64,000 nucleotides of DNA from an uncultured Anaerolineae bacterium (lineage in GTDB: Bacteria; Chloroflexota; Anaerolineae; Anaerolineales; Villigracilaceae): positions 62,001 to 126,000 of the forward strand of contig CAIQVH010000016.1 of the NCBI GenBank assembly GCA_903875215.1. Reading direction: 5' to 3'. The translations under genes were made by a program, and so were the position numbers. Below, piece by piece: positions 42,757 through 52,300 of this stretch (the stretch's first letter is position 1; every line of letters begins with the position of its first letter). The notes beneath the pieces are model-generated. The model was given only the letters and a program-made list of their open reading frames with translations. It did not search any database and had not been told where the DNA came from.

Positions 42757-42854
42757 AAAAAATGCAGGAGGTGACCCGGTTCCCAACACATACTCTCTGA
42801 CCCCGTTAAATCTGACCATCATTTCCACCAATCTATAAGAGGAGAAATTTCACC

Positions 42855-44399
42855 ATGAAAAAGACCGTTTACATCTTGACCGCATTGGTCATGGTCGTCT
42901 CGATGATGCTGGCCGCCTGCGGCGCCCCGGCTGCCACCGAGGCCCCTGCTGCCCCGGCTGCCACCGAGGCCCCTGCCGCCACCGAGGCTCCTACCGCCGA
43001 ACCGGCTGCCCCTGCCGCTACCGAAGCCCCCACGGCTGTTCCGGCTACCCCCACGCTGACCCCTTACCCGATTGCTGAATGCGCCGCCGGTAAAGTCTGC
43101 GTTCGCTGGTTCGTTGGTCTCGGCACCGGTACCGATGCTCCCCAGATCGCTGCCCAGGAAGAAGTTGTGAAAGACTTCAACGCCTCCCAGGACAAGATCC
43201 AGCTCATCCTGGAGATCATCCCCCACGCCAGCGGCCGTGACACCCTCTCGACCGAAATTGCCTCCGGCAATGGCCCCGATATCGTTGGCCCAGTGGGTTG
43301 GGCTGGCTCGAACGACTTCTATGGCCAGTGGCTCGATATGGCCCCCTACATGGGCGGTTTTGACCAGTCGATCTTCGACCCGGCTCTGATCAAGTTCTAC
43401 CAGACCGAAGAAGGCCAGGTTGGCCTGCCCTTCGCCGTCTTCCCCGGCGCGATCTACTTTGTGCCTGCCATGTTCGACGAAGCCGGCCTCGCCTATCCTC
43501 CCCAGAAATACGGCGACAAGTACGTTCTCGATGGCAAGGAAGTTGACTGGAACTGGGAAACCGTTACCGAAGTTGCCAAGCGCCTGACCGTTGACAAGAA
43601 CGGCAATGACGCCACCCAGGAAGGCTTCGACCCGACCCAGATCGTTCAGGTTGGTTACAATGCCCAGTGGCAGTCCCTCCAGTCGGTCGGCACCTTCTAC
43701 GGTGGCGCCGTCAAGATTTACTCCGGCGAAGCTGCTGGCGAATACAAGTCCACCCTTCCCGATAGCTGGAAAGAAGGCTTCAAGTGGTACTATGATGGCA
43801 TGTGGGGCAAGCAGCCCTATATGGCGAATGGTCCTCTGGCCGGCGCGACTGAATTCGGCGCGGGCAACGTCTTCAACTCCGGCAAGGCCGCGATGGGCCT
43901 GACCCAGACCTGGTACACCTGCTGCTTGGGTGACTTCGCCAAGGCCGGCAATGAATTCCAGCTCGGCATCCAGCCCATGGGCTCCGATGGTGCGGTTCAC
44001 GGCCGTGTTGACGCCGACACCTTCCGCATCTGGAAAGGCACCAAGAACCCCGCCGAAGCTTTCACCGTCCTGGCCTACCTGGTCACCACCGGCGCTGACA
44101 AACTGCTGCCCGTCTACGGCGCCATGCCCGCTGTGCCCGCCAAGACCGAAGCCTTCTTCGCCGCCAAGAAAGCCCAGTATCCGTTCGTCACCGACGAAAG
44201 CTGGAACGTGTTCATCCAGGGCCTGAGCTACCCCGATGCCCCGAGCTCGGAACAGTACCAGCCCAATTCCATCAAGGCCAGTGCCCGCTTTGCGACCTTC
44301 ATGGACTTGATGAACAACACCACTCCTGACAAGTTTGACTTCGAAACCGAGTACCAGAAGTTCGTTGACGATCTGAACGCGATCTACAACGAGAAGTAA
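42855..44399 (+). CDS. Sugar ABC transporter substrate-binding lipoprotein
   Basis: 514 residues. Lipoprotein signal peptide with lipobox LAAC (Cys22), then an Ala/Thr/Glu/Pro linker made of ATEAP-type repeats to about residue 75, then an extracellular solute-binding protein (family 1 type) with GNGPDIVG, NSGKAAMGLTQTW and a C-terminal helix. AGGAGA precedes the ATG by 9 bases. First structural gene of the importer. The sugar is not known; the neighbours suggest a beta-glycan or amino-sugar oligomer. Confidence 0.92.
   Translation: MKKTVYILTALVMVVSMMLAACGAPAATEAPAAPAATEAPAATEAPTAEPAAPAATEAPTAVPATPTLTPYPIAECAAGKVCVRWFVGLGTGTDAPQIAAQEEVVKDFNASQDKIQLILEIIPHASGRDTLSTEIASGNGPDIVGPVGWAGSNDFYGQWLDMAPYMGGFDQSIFDPALIKFYQTEEGQVGLPFAVFPGAIYFVPAMFDEAGLAYPPQKYGDKYVLDGKEVDWNWETVTEVAKRLTVDKNGNDATQEGFDPTQIVQVGYNAQWQSLQSVGTFYGGAVKIYSGEAAGEYKSTLPDSWKEGFKWYYDGMWGKQPYMANGPLAGATEFGAGNVFNSGKAAMGLTQTWYTCCLGDFAKAGNEFQLGIQPMGSDGAVHGRVDADTFRIWKGTKNPAEAFTVLAYLVTTGADKLLPVYGAMPAVPAKTEAFFAAKKAQYPFVTDESWNVFIQGLSYPDAPSSEQYQPNSIKASARFATFMDLMNNTTPDKFDFETEYQKFVDDLNAIYNEK
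42923..43050 (+). repeat. Coding micro-repeats for the ATEAP linker
   Basis: GCTGCCACCGAGGCCCCT-type units repeated about six times, encoding the Ala/Thr/Glu/Pro tether of the binding protein. Confidence 0.7.
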
Positions 44400-44415
44400 T
44401 CCGCTTTGAAACTCC

Positions 44416-44446
44416 GGGCGGGCTGGCCTGCAATGCCAGCCCGCCC
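44416..44446 (+). promoter_or_regulatory. Intercistronic hairpin between binding protein and permease genes
   Basis: Perfect 12-bp stem GGGCGGGCTGGC / GCCAGCCCGCCC, 7-base loop, only a weak T tract (CTATCTTTTC). Likely stabilises the upstream mRNA or causes partial termination, giving more binding protein than permease. Confidence 0.7.
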
Positions 44447-44498
44447 GCTCTATCTTTTCACTTGACCCGCGTTTTCCCCGTGGGAAAGGAGTGTCCAC

Positions 44499-45500
44499 AT
44501 GTTTGAACAACTTAGTAAATTTCCCCAACTTCCTTCGTTGGCTGCTTTTCGCAGTCTGACCCCCTTGGCGCGCCGGGAAATGAGAAATGGATTGATTTTT
44601 CTCTCTCCCTGGATTTTTGGGTTCCTGGCGTTCACTCTGCTGCCCACCATCGCTACGCTGTTCTTCAGCTTTCTCGACCTGAAGATTACTGACCAGATCC
44701 TGAGCGCGCCAAAATTTGTCGGTCTGCAAAATTACATTCAGTTGTTCAATGATCCGCTGATTTGGAGCACAGGCTCCACGCCCGGATCGCTCTGGGTGAC
44801 CGTCCTGTTTGGCCTGGTTGCTCTGCCCGTTGGCATTTTCGTTCCCCTGGGCCTCGCACTCTTAATGAACAGCCCCTACCTGCGTGGTCAATGGGTTTTC
44901 CGCACCCTGTTTTACATGCCTTATATCGTCCCCTTTGTGGCTGCCATCTATCTGTGGGGTGGCATGCTAAACACCGAATCCGGCTGGATCAATCGCTCAC
45001 TCATGTTCCTGGGAGTGGCCAAAGAAAACCTGCCGGGCTGGGCCAACAGCACCAGCCTGTTGACCGGCGTTTACCCGGCTTATGTGATCATGGGCATCTG
45101 GGGCGTCGGCAACGCCATGCTGATCATGCTTTCGGGCTTGCAGGGCGTTCCCACAGAATTGTATGACGCCGCCAAAGTGGATGGCGCCAACGGCTGGCAA
45201 ACCTTCTGGAACGTCACTTTCCCGATGATTTCGCCCGTAATTTTCTATAATCTCGTTCTCAGCATCGTCGGCTTATTCCAATATTTCCAGGTTCCACTGG
45301 TGGTCAACCAGGGGACCGGGCGGCCCGGCGGCTGGACATTGTTCTACAACCTGTACTTATATAAAACCTTTTTCACTTATCAAAACATGTCTTATGGATC
45401 CACTCTGGCCTGGTTCCTGTTCCTGATCGTGTTGCTCGTAACGATCGTATTGTTCAGCACGGCCAAATACTGGGTTTATTATGCCGGCGAATCGCGCTAA
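44499..45500 (+). CDS. Sugar ABC transporter permease (MalF/UgpA type)
   Basis: 333 residues, six membrane helices plus a basic cytoplasmic start. The EAA-type loop is visible as ELYDAAKVDGANGWQTFWNVTFPM. SD AAAGGAG 8 bases before the ATG. Lies between the binding protein and second permease genes; no ATPase gene is present, so a shared MsmX-like ATPase encoded elsewhere is expected. Confidence 0.93.
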   Translation: MFEQLSKFPQLPSLAAFRSLTPLARREMRNGLIFLSPWIFGFLAFTLLPTIATLFFSFLDLKITDQILSAPKFVGLQNYIQLFNDPLIWSTGSTPGSLWVTVLFGLVALPVGIFVPLGLALLMNSPYLRGQWVFRTLFYMPYIVPFVAAIYLWGGMLNTESGWINRSLMFLGVAKENLPGWANSTSLLTGVYPAYVIMGIWGVGNAMLIMLSGLQGVPTELYDAAKVDGANGWQTFWNVTFPMISPVIFYNLVLSIVGLFQYFQVPLVVNQGTGRPGGWTLFYNLYLYKTFFTYQNMSYGSTLAWFLFLIVLLVTIVLFSTAKYWVYYAGESR

Positions 45501-45512
45501 GGAGAAGACAAG

Positions 45513-46583
45513 ATGAACAAGTCTATTCGACACAAGTTTCTCAAAGGCGTCAATATCACCATGGTGACCGGCGTTACCATGGGGGTCCTGGTGATTTTCC
45601 TGGCTCCTTTTGTTTTCATGGTCTTCACATCCCTCAAAACCCAGGGACAGTTGGCCCAAATTGGTGCGCCCATCTGGCCGGCCAAGCCTGCCGTGTACTC
45701 CTACAATGACGCAGAACTCGAAGTGTTCAAAGTCCCCATGGCCAATTGCAGTGGACAGGACCCTAACAGCACCGCGATTAAAGAGCTGGCTGCCAAGAAA
45801 AAAGGTCGGCAGTCCACCGTTTTTATCGACCCATCCAATCCCGAAGCTGGCGAGATCACATGCAAAGTGTCCTGGCGCGCCCTGGAACGCCCCTGGACCT
45901 GGTCGGCTGAATGGGGGAACTACTCCGAGGTGATCAAAACCCTCGACTACCCCCGTCTGCTCTGGAACACCAGCTTCTACGCCATCATGACCGAAATCGG
46001 TGTGTTGATTTCCTGCACACTGGTTGCCTTTGGTTTTTCACGTTTCCGCTTCCCCGGTCGCGACTTCCTGTTCACCCTGCTCGTCTCGACAATTTTCCTG
46101 CCGGGGTTCGTCACGCTCATCCCCACGTATACTTTCTTCCAGAAAATCGGATGGGTTGGCACCTGGCTCCCGTTGATCATTCCCTCCTTCTTTGCCAACG
46201 CCTATGACGTCTTCCTGTTGCGACAGTATTTCATGACCCTGCCGCGCGAACTGGATGAAGCCGCCATGATGGATGGGGCCGGCCCACTGCGGGTACTCTG
46301 GTCGATCATCATCCCGCAATCTTATCCGGCCCTGATTGCTATCACCGTCTTTCACATCGTCTTCGCCTGGAACGACTACTTCGGCCCGTTGGTTTACCTT
46401 TCCACCAACCGTGCCGCCTGGCCGATCTCGGTCGCGCTGCCCATTTTCAACGGCATTTACGGCTCCAAGCCCGAGCTGATCCAGGCCGGTGCCTTGATGG
46501 CCATTATCCTGCCCTTGATCCTGTTCTTCGTTGCCCAGCGCTTCTTTGTGCAGGGGATCGTCATCACCGGGGTTGAAAAATAA
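45513..46583 (+). CDS. Sugar ABC transporter permease (MalG/UgpE type)
   Basis: 356 residues, longer than the usual 270-300. The extra length is an extracytoplasmic insert of about 100 residues between helices 1 and 2 (two Cys, NCSGQDP and ITCKVSW). The EAA loop reads ELDEAAMMDGAGPLRVLWSIIIPQ. Start ATG 45513 after AAGGAGAAGACAAG, 12 bases from the first permease. The stop overlaps the next start (TAATG). Confidence 0.92.
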   Translation: MNKSIRHKFLKGVNITMVTGVTMGVLVIFLAPFVFMVFTSLKTQGQLAQIGAPIWPAKPAVYSYNDAELEVFKVPMANCSGQDPNSTAIKELAAKKKGRQSTVFIDPSNPEAGEITCKVSWRALERPWTWSAEWGNYSEVIKTLDYPRLLWNTSFYAIMTEIGVLISCTLVAFGFSRFRFPGRDFLFTLLVSTIFLPGFVTLIPTYTFFQKIGWVGTWLPLIIPSFFANAYDVFLLRQYFMTLPRELDEAAMMDGAGPLRVLWSIIIPQSYPALIAITVFHIVFAWNDYFGPLVYLSTNRAAWPISVALPIFNGIYGSKPELIQAGALMAIILPLILFFVAQRFFVQGIVITGVEK

Positions 46584-47983
46584 TGCCCGGTTCACGCCCA
46601 GCCTGCTACAGGCTGGCAGCTCTCCTGCTCCTCTATGTTTCCTTCATCAGCCTGACCGCGTGTCAGGCTGTTGTTGTTTCTCCCACCCTGGTGCCGACGG
46701 TCGAACCATCCCCCACCAGCGGCCCAACCGCCACGCCGCTGCCGCCGGCCGGAGTATTTTGGGTTGACCTGACACGCGACCAGGGCGAGCTCAGCAAATT
46801 TGTGTTGGGTGTCAACCACGGCCCCTGGTCAGATTTCAGCCTCGACTCGTTCAAAAAAACCATCGCATTGGGCGTCACTTTTATGCGCTGGCCGGGCGGC
46901 AATTGGGGCGATCGCAACGATATTCGCTCTTTAATGATCGACAATTACATCGCCCAGGCTCGCACGATCGGAGCGGAACCCAGTATCAGCGTGCGCGTGC
47001 CGGGCAGCACTCCGGCCCGGGCGGCGGAAATTGTCCGGTACGCGAATCTCACCAAGGGCTACGCCGTCAAATACTGGAATATCGGCAACGAACCCAACCT
47101 GTATGAAAACGATCCCGGCCTGAACATTGACGAAAAGTGGACCCCCCAGCGTTACGCCAGAGTCTGGCGCGAATTCGCGCTTGCCATGCGCGCCGTTGAC
47201 CCGGGCATTCTGTTCTACGGGCCGGATATCAGCCAGTTTGTGGATGACCCGCAAAACCCCGGCGCAGATGCGGTGGCCCGCGCATATTTGACCGAGTTTC
47301 TCAAGGTTAACGGCGATCTGGTCAACATTGTCACTGTCCATCGTTACCCTTTCCCGGCCTGTCTGACCTGTGGCAACCCCGACTGGGAAGACATGCGCGC
47401 CAATACCGCCGAATGGGATCAGATCCTGGTCAAACTGCGCCGAGTCATCCGTGAAACCACCGGAAAAGAGTTGCCGGTGGGCGTGACGGAGTACAACTCC
47501 AACTATTCCAGCGCCGCCGGGGCCGAGACTTCGCCCGATAGTTTTTACAGCGCCCTGTGGCTGGCAGATGTATACGGCCGGTTGCTGCGCCAGCAGCCTG
47601 AACTGCTGGCCTACTGGCAGATTAAAAACAATGCCGCCGGGTACGGTCTGTTGACATCGTTTGACGTGCGCCCATCCTACTATTCTTTTGTGATGTGGAA
47701 GAAGTTCGGCAATCATCTGCTGTTTGCCAGCACAGATGCGCAGTATGTTTCAGTCTATGCCGCCAGGGCCGAAGATGGCCGCCTGACCGTGATGCTGATC
47801 AATTTGAACGCCACGCCGCTCAACCAGCCGCTCCAACTGAAGGGCGGTGACCAGCTTCAGCTGGTTGAAGCCTTCCTTTTCGACGCCACTCACCCGGCTG
47901 AAGCATTGCCCATCCCGAATTTTACCAACGGCGCAGGAGTGACCCTGCCCCCCGAATCGGTCACCTTATTGATTTTCCGTTAA
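46583..47983 (+). CDS. Secreted clan-A glycoside hydrolase (GH39/GH51-like) lipoprotein
   Basis: 466 residues. Lipoprotein signal peptide with LTAC (Cys27), Pro/Thr linker to about residue 57, then a TIM barrel. Acid/base Glu in YWNIGNEPN and nucleophile Glu in GVTEYNSN match the two glutamates of clan GH-A; MRWPGGNWGDRND resembles GH51/GH30/GH79. The substrate could be a beta-xyloside, arabinoside or other beta-glycan. It overlaps the permease gene by one base, so it probably supplies the imported sugar. Confidence 0.82.
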   Translation: MPGSRPACYRLAALLLLYVSFISLTACQAVVVSPTLVPTVEPSPTSGPTATPLPPAGVFWVDLTRDQGELSKFVLGVNHGPWSDFSLDSFKKTIALGVTFMRWPGGNWGDRNDIRSLMIDNYIAQARTIGAEPSISVRVPGSTPARAAEIVRYANLTKGYAVKYWNIGNEPNLYENDPGLNIDEKWTPQRYARVWREFALAMRAVDPGILFYGPDISQFVDDPQNPGADAVARAYLTEFLKVNGDLVNIVTVHRYPFPACLTCGNPDWEDMRANTAEWDQILVKLRRVIRETTGKELPVGVTEYNSNYSSAAGAETSPDSFYSALWLADVYGRLLRQQPELLAYWQIKNNAAGYGLLTSFDVRPSYYSFVMWKKFGNHLLFASTDAQYVSVYAARAEDGRLTVMLINLNATPLNQPLQLKGGDQLQLVEAFLFDATHPAEALPIPNFTNGAGVTLPPESVTLLIFR

Positions 47984-48002
47984 ATTCTGACAGGAGAACA
48001 AA

Positions 48003-49301
48003 ATGTTAAAAGTAACTGTCATTGGTGGAGGCTCCACCTATACCCCGGAACTGGTCAACGGCTTTCTCGAACGGCTTGCACAGTTTCCGCTGAATGAATT
48101 GTGGCTGATGGATATTGACCCGGAACGGCTGGATATTGTCGGCGGGTTTGCCCGGCGCATGGTGGAGTATAAGGGCAACCCCTTCAAGGTTGTGCTGACC
48201 ACCGACCAGCGGCAGGCCGTCCGGGATGCCGATTATGTCACCACGCAGCTGCGTGTTGGCCACATGGAAGCCCGCCGCCGCGATGAATATCTCGGTTTGC
48301 GGCACGGCCTGATCGGGCAGGAAACCACCGGGGTGGGCGGCATGGGCAAGGCGTTGCGTACCATTCCGGTCATTTTGAAGATTGCCCACGACATGCGCGA
48401 GCTGGCGAAGCCGGGCGCGCCGCTGGTCAATTTTACCAACCCGGCTGGCCTTGTCACCCAGGCCCTTAGCAAGTATGCCCCTGAGACGCCGGCGGTTGGC
48501 GTGTGCAATGTGCCCATCTCAGCCAGGATGATGATCATCGAAGGCCTCGAAAAGGCCACCGGGAAGCGGATTGATCTGGCCCGGACGGAGTTAAAAACCC
48601 TCGGACTGAATCATCTCTCCTGGCACCGTGGCTTCACCGTCGACGGGGAGGATGTCTGGCCGCAGGTCATCAATGGTTTCATCCAGGAGCTGAAAGGCGA
48701 GGCAGAGCCCGAATGGGATCCGCGCATGATCGAGATTATTCGCATGATCCCCAATTACTATCTGCAATATTTTTATTACACCGCTAAAAAACTTGCCAGT
48801 CAGAAGAAGTGGCCGCCTTCGCGTGCGGAGGAAGTCATCGAAGTGGAGAAGGATTTGCTGCGCCAGTATGCCGACCCGGCCCTGAAAGAGCCCCCGGCGG
48901 ATTTGATGAAGCGCGGCGGGGCCTATTATTCCACCGTGGCGACGCAGTTGCTGAACGCCCATTACAATGACTTGGGCGAGACGCACGTCGTCAACTTGAA
49001 GAATGACGGGGCCATCAAGGAATGGCCGGCTGATTGGGTATTGGAAATGCCTGCAACGGTCCGCAAGAGCGGGATTACACCCATTCCGGCTGAGCCGTTG
49101 CCCCCGGCGCAATTTGGGCTGATTGCGGCGGTGAAATCGTATGAATTGCTGACTGTGGAGGCGGCGGTGCATGGTGATCGGGATGCAGCCTATCAGGCTT
49201 TGCTCGCCAATCCGATTGGGCCGCAGGCCGACCAGGTGCAGGCGGTGCTGGATGACATGCTCGAAACCCATAAAGAGCATCTTCCGCAGTTCTGGAAATA
49301 A
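48003..49301 (+). CDS. Family 4 glycosidase (6-phospho-beta-glucosidase-like)
   Basis: 432 residues. GH4 uses NAD and a metal ion. Seen: NAD-binding VIGGGSTYTPELVNGF, the phosphate-loop region NFTNPAGLVTQAL, and metal ligands Cys (GVCNVP) and His (NHLSWHRGF). Closest in feel to LicH/CelF 6-phospho-beta-glucosidases. No phosphotransferase system genes are in view, so the substrate may be unphosphorylated or phosphorylated by the kinase gene downstream. SD AGGAG. Confidence 0.9.
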   Translation: MLKVTVIGGGSTYTPELVNGFLERLAQFPLNELWLMDIDPERLDIVGGFARRMVEYKGNPFKVVLTTDQRQAVRDADYVTTQLRVGHMEARRRDEYLGLRHGLIGQETTGVGGMGKALRTIPVILKIAHDMRELAKPGAPLVNFTNPAGLVTQALSKYAPETPAVGVCNVPISARMMIIEGLEKATGKRIDLARTELKTLGLNHLSWHRGFTVDGEDVWPQVINGFIQELKGEAEPEWDPRMIEIIRMIPNYYLQYFYYTAKKLASQKKWPPSRAEEVIEVEKDLLRQYADPALKEPPADLMKRGGAYYSTVATQLLNAHYNDLGETHVVNLKNDGAIKEWPADWVLEMPATVRKSGITPIPAEPLPPAQFGLIAAVKSYELLTVEAAVHGDRDAAYQALLANPIGPQADQVQAVLDDMLETHKEHLPQFWK

Positions 49302-49305
49302 CCGG

Positions 49306-49334
49306 CAAAGGCGCACTTAAGCAGTGCGCCTTTG
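49306..49334 (+). terminator. Hairpin between GH4 and kinase genes
   Basis: 12-bp stem CAAAGGCGCACT / AGTGCGCCTTTG, loop TAAGC, then TTACTTTTC. Partial terminator or mRNA stabiliser. Confidence 0.6.
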
Positions 49335-49358
49335 TTACTTTTCTTTTGAAAGGTGCTT

Positions 49359-50348
49359 ATGCCGTATTTTCTTGGCGTCGACCTGGGAGGCACGAAAACG
49401 CATTGTTTGATCGCGGATGAAAGCGGGCACGTCGTTGGGTTTGGCGAGGCGGGCCCAGGCAACCACCAGACGGTTGGCTATGATGGCATGTTGGAAACCC
49501 TGCGTACCGGTCTCGACCGGGCGCTCGGTCTGGCAGGTCTGCAGGCGGCGAGCCTGAGTGGCGCCGGGTTTGGGATTGCCGGGTATGACTGGCCTTCCGA
49601 ACAGGCTGTCATGGCGGCAACGATTGCGCGGCTCGGCCTGTCTTGCCCGGTGCAGATGGTCAATGATGCGGTGCCGGGCATTGTGGCGGGCGCGCAGGAG
49701 GGCTGGGGCGTGGGGCTGGTTTCTGGCACTGGTTGTAACTGCTGGGGCCTGGCTCCCGATTTTCAGCGCATGGGCCGCGTCACTGGTTACGGGTTTTTGA
49801 TGGGTGAAGCCGCTGGCGGCACTGAACTGGTCATGCGTGCTCTGCAGCTTGTCAATTATGCCTGGATCAAGCGCGGCCCGGCCACTGCTCTGACCGAGGC
49901 CTTTTGCAAGGCGGTTGGCGCGCCGGATGTAGAAGCTTTACTGGACGGCTACACCCGGGAACGCCTGCAGCTCGGCGCGGAACTGGCTCCACTGGTTTTC
50001 AGGGTGGCCGAAGCGGGCGATGCTGTCGCGCGCGAGGTCATCCACTGGGCTGGTTGTGAGCTGGGTGAGATGGCCTGTGCCGTCATCCGCCAGTTGGAAT
50101 TTGAAACGCAGGCTTTTGATGTTGTCCTGGCGGGCAGTATGTTTGCAGGCGGCCCGCTCTTGATTTCACCATTACAAGAGACGATTTTGCAACTTGCGCC
50201 CCGCGCCCGACTCGTGCGCCTGGCTGCGCCTCCCGTGACGGGCGCTGTTTTACTCGGCATGGGGTTGGGCGGCGTGAAACCGACCGCCTCTATCCGCCAG
50301 ACCCTGCACGAAAACACACGGGCTGCACGTCCGGGTGATAAGATCTAA
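49359..50348 (+). CDS. N-acetylglucosamine kinase-like protein (BadF/BadG family)
   Basis: 329 residues, ASKHA fold. Phosphate-1 motif GVDLGGTKTHCLIAD at the start, SGTGCNCWG and GFLMGEAAGG. Members phosphorylate GlcNAc or related amino sugars. ATG 49359 lies 6 bases after AAAGG; a GTG at 49353 is next to the SD and less likely. Between GH4 and GH18 genes, which fits an amino-sugar route. Confidence 0.88.
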   Translation: MPYFLGVDLGGTKTHCLIADESGHVVGFGEAGPGNHQTVGYDGMLETLRTGLDRALGLAGLQAASLSGAGFGIAGYDWPSEQAVMAATIARLGLSCPVQMVNDAVPGIVAGAQEGWGVGLVSGTGCNCWGLAPDFQRMGRVTGYGFLMGEAAGGTELVMRALQLVNYAWIKRGPATALTEAFCKAVGAPDVEALLDGYTRERLQLGAELAPLVFRVAEAGDAVAREVIHWAGCELGEMACAVIRQLEFETQAFDVVLAGSMFAGGPLLISPLQETILQLAPRARLVRLAAPPVTGAVLLGMGLGGVKPTASIRQTLHENTRAARPGDKI

Positions 50349-50385
50349 ATGTACACCCACATCCTCCGGCTTTGTGGAAAACACC

Positions 50386-51384
50386 ATGCAAACTGATAAA
50401 ATATTGACCCTGTTCGCCGGCTTTGCGCTTGTTTTTGGCGCTTGTGCTGCCCCCACTCCGCAAATCACCCCTACCTCACCCCCCATGGACACTCCCACTC
50501 CGCTTCCCTCGCCAACGGCTACGCCGCTGCCGGCCGTTTTCCGCGTCATTGGCTATGTCACCGAAGGCGTGGTCGCAGACGCGCTGCCCCTCGACCAGGT
50601 CACGCATCTCAACTACGCGTTTCTCCTACCTCGCGCCGATGGCACGGTTGAACCGTTTACCAGTTCCTGGAGCCTGAAAACCCTCATCCAGCGCGCCCAT
50701 CAGCACCAGGTGCAGGTGCTGGTCTCCGTCGGCGGCTGGGGGCTCGACCAGCAGTTTGAACAGCTGGCATCCGCCGCCTCGACGCGGGCAGTCTTTATCA
50801 GCGAATTGTTGAGAGTCAGCGGCGAATACGGCTTTGACGGCATCGATATCGACTGGGAATATCCGCGGGCCGGGGTTTCCTCCCAAAATTTCCTGGCGCT
50901 GATGACCGAACTGCGCGCCGCACTGCCTGCCGGAAAACTGCTCACCGCTGCGCTGCCCGTTTACGGCGAACATGCCGACGCCATCCCCGCTGAAGCGATC
51001 ACCCTGCTCGATTTTGTCAACGTCATGGCCTATGATGAACCCGGCCACGGCAGCCTCGACCAGTTTACCCAGGGCCTCGACTACTGGCTGGCGCGTGGTG
51101 TACCTCCCGAAAAACTGGTCATGGGCGTGCCGTTTTATTCCAGGCCCGGCGAAGTGCCTTACCGCAAGCTGGTCGAAGCCAACCCGGCTGCCGCCCAGGG
51201 CGATGAGCTGGAGTTTCATGGCAACCTCCAGCGTTACAATGGCCAGCCCACGATCCGGCAGAAAACCCGCCTGGCACTGCAACGCGCTTCCGGGCTGATG
51301 ATTTGGACGCTCCAGAACGATGCGCCCGGCGACGCCTCGCTGCTCAACGCCATTCACCAGGTCCTGACCGGGCTCCAGCCCTGA
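50386..51384 (+). CDS. GH18 chitinase-like lipoprotein
   Basis: 332 residues. Lipoprotein signal peptide with FGAC (Cys20), Pro/Thr linker to about residue 50, then a GH18 barrel with VLVSVGGW and the catalytic motif DGIDIDWEYP (Glu acid). Probably cuts chitin-like, peptidoglycan-like or N-glycan material outside the membrane. ATG 50386 begins the signal peptide; the upstream in-frame start at 50335 overlaps the kinase gene and is rejected. Confidence 0.9.
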   Translation: MQTDKILTLFAGFALVFGACAAPTPQITPTSPPMDTPTPLPSPTATPLPAVFRVIGYVTEGVVADALPLDQVTHLNYAFLLPRADGTVEPFTSSWSLKTLIQRAHQHQVQVLVSVGGWGLDQQFEQLASAASTRAVFISELLRVSGEYGFDGIDIDWEYPRAGVSSQNFLALMTELRAALPAGKLLTAALPVYGEHADAIPAEAITLLDFVNVMAYDEPGHGSLDQFTQGLDYWLARGVPPEKLVMGVPFYSRPGEVPYRKLVEANPAAAQGDELEFHGNLQRYNGQPTIRQKTRLALQRASGLMIWTLQNDAPGDASLLNAIHQVLTGLQP

Positions 51385-51410
51385 CCGAATTACCTTGTTT
51401 CGGAGAACCC

Positions 51411-52241
51411 ATGTCCCTACGCCTGATCTTTAACTCTGACGACTACGGCCGCACCCCCGACATCTCGCGCGGCATTCGCGAATGCCACCTGCGCGGTCTG
51501 GTCACTTCCACCACCGCCATGATGAATATGCCCTCGGCCGCCGCTGACTTGCGCCTAGCGCTGGCCCAGACCCCCAACCTTGGCCTGGGCGTGCACCTCG
51601 TTCTGACAGCTGGCCGGCCGCTCCTGCCGCCCGCACAAGTCGCATCACTGGTAGACCCCGGCGGCGAATTTCTCAAGCTGGGCACACTCATCGCCCGCGC
51701 CGAAAGCCTCCAGGCCGCCGAAGCCAAAGCCGAATGGCGCGCCCAGATCGAAGCCTTCATGGCGGCAACCGGCCAACGGCCCACCCATCTCGATTCGCAT
51801 CATCACTCCTCCTACATAACCCCCGGCCTGCTCCAGTCCATGTTGGAACTTGCGCGCGAATACCAACTTGCCCTGCGTCTGCCTGTCTCCGGGCGCGGCC
51901 AGACCACGCTGAATGGCATTCCCGGGCATCTGGAAGCGGCCCTGCGCCAAGCCTCGCCCCGCCTGTTGGCCCAATTCCAGCCGCGTCACCCCGACGCCTT
52001 CTTCGACACGTTTTATGATGAAGGTGCCACCCGCGCCGAGCTCGGGCGCATCCTCGCAAGCCTGCCCGCCGAGGGTGTATTCGAGATCATGTGCCATCCC
52101 GGCTATGTGGACGAAGCCTTCGCCCGCGAATCCAGCTATGCCTGGCAGCGCCAGCAGGAATTGGAAATTCTGACAGACCCGCAGGTGCGCGCCGAAATGG
52201 ACCGGCGCGGCGTCCAATTGGTCAGTTTTGCCCGGCTCTGA
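51411..52241 (+). CDS. YdjC/ChbG-family carbohydrate deacetylase
   Basis: 276 residues. Family motifs: NSDDYGRTPDISRGI (two Asp), THLDSHHH (metal His) and EIMCHPGYVD. ChbG removes one acetyl group from chitooligosaccharides, which suits the GH18 and GlcNAc-kinase neighbours. ATG 51411 after CGGAGA; the frame open from 51303 overlaps GH18 and is not used. Confidence 0.92.
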   Translation: MSLRLIFNSDDYGRTPDISRGIRECHLRGLVTSTTAMMNMPSAAADLRLALAQTPNLGLGVHLVLTAGRPLLPPAQVASLVDPGGEFLKLGTLIARAESLQAAEAKAEWRAQIEAFMAATGQRPTHLDSHHHSSYITPGLLQSMLELAREYQLALRLPVSGRGQTTLNGIPGHLEAALRQASPRLLAQFQPRHPDAFFDTFYDEGATRAELGRILASLPAEGVFEIMCHPGYVDEAFARESSYAWQRQQELEILTDPQVRAEMDRRGVQLVSFARL

Positions 52242-52254
52242 TTTCGCTTCTGCC

Positions 52255-52300
52255 AAAAAAAAGTCCGCCCGGAGAAATTTTCTCCGGGCGGACTTTTTAA
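52255..52300. terminator. Bidirectional rho-independent terminator
   Basis: About 20-bp stem AAAAAAGTCCGCCCGGAGAAA / TTTCTCCGGGCGGACTTTTT with T runs on both strands, between the convergent deacetylase (+) and SIS (-) genes. Confidence 0.95.

Noticed and set aside
42923-43050. Repeat that might be a CRISPR or mobile element
   Set aside because: The units are in frame and encode the ATEAP tether; there are no spacers and no cas genes in the window.
44401-44498. Strong full terminator between binding protein and permease genes
   Set aside because: The stem is perfect but the T tract is weak and the permeases need read-through, so it was called a regulatory hairpin instead.
42819-44729. Long open frame (636 codons) on the minus strand across the sugar-binding protein gene
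   Set aside because: It mirrors the strong codon bias of the real plus-strand lipoprotein gene, has low-complexity composition, no family motifs, and overlaps a gene with a clear signal peptide and ribosome binding site.
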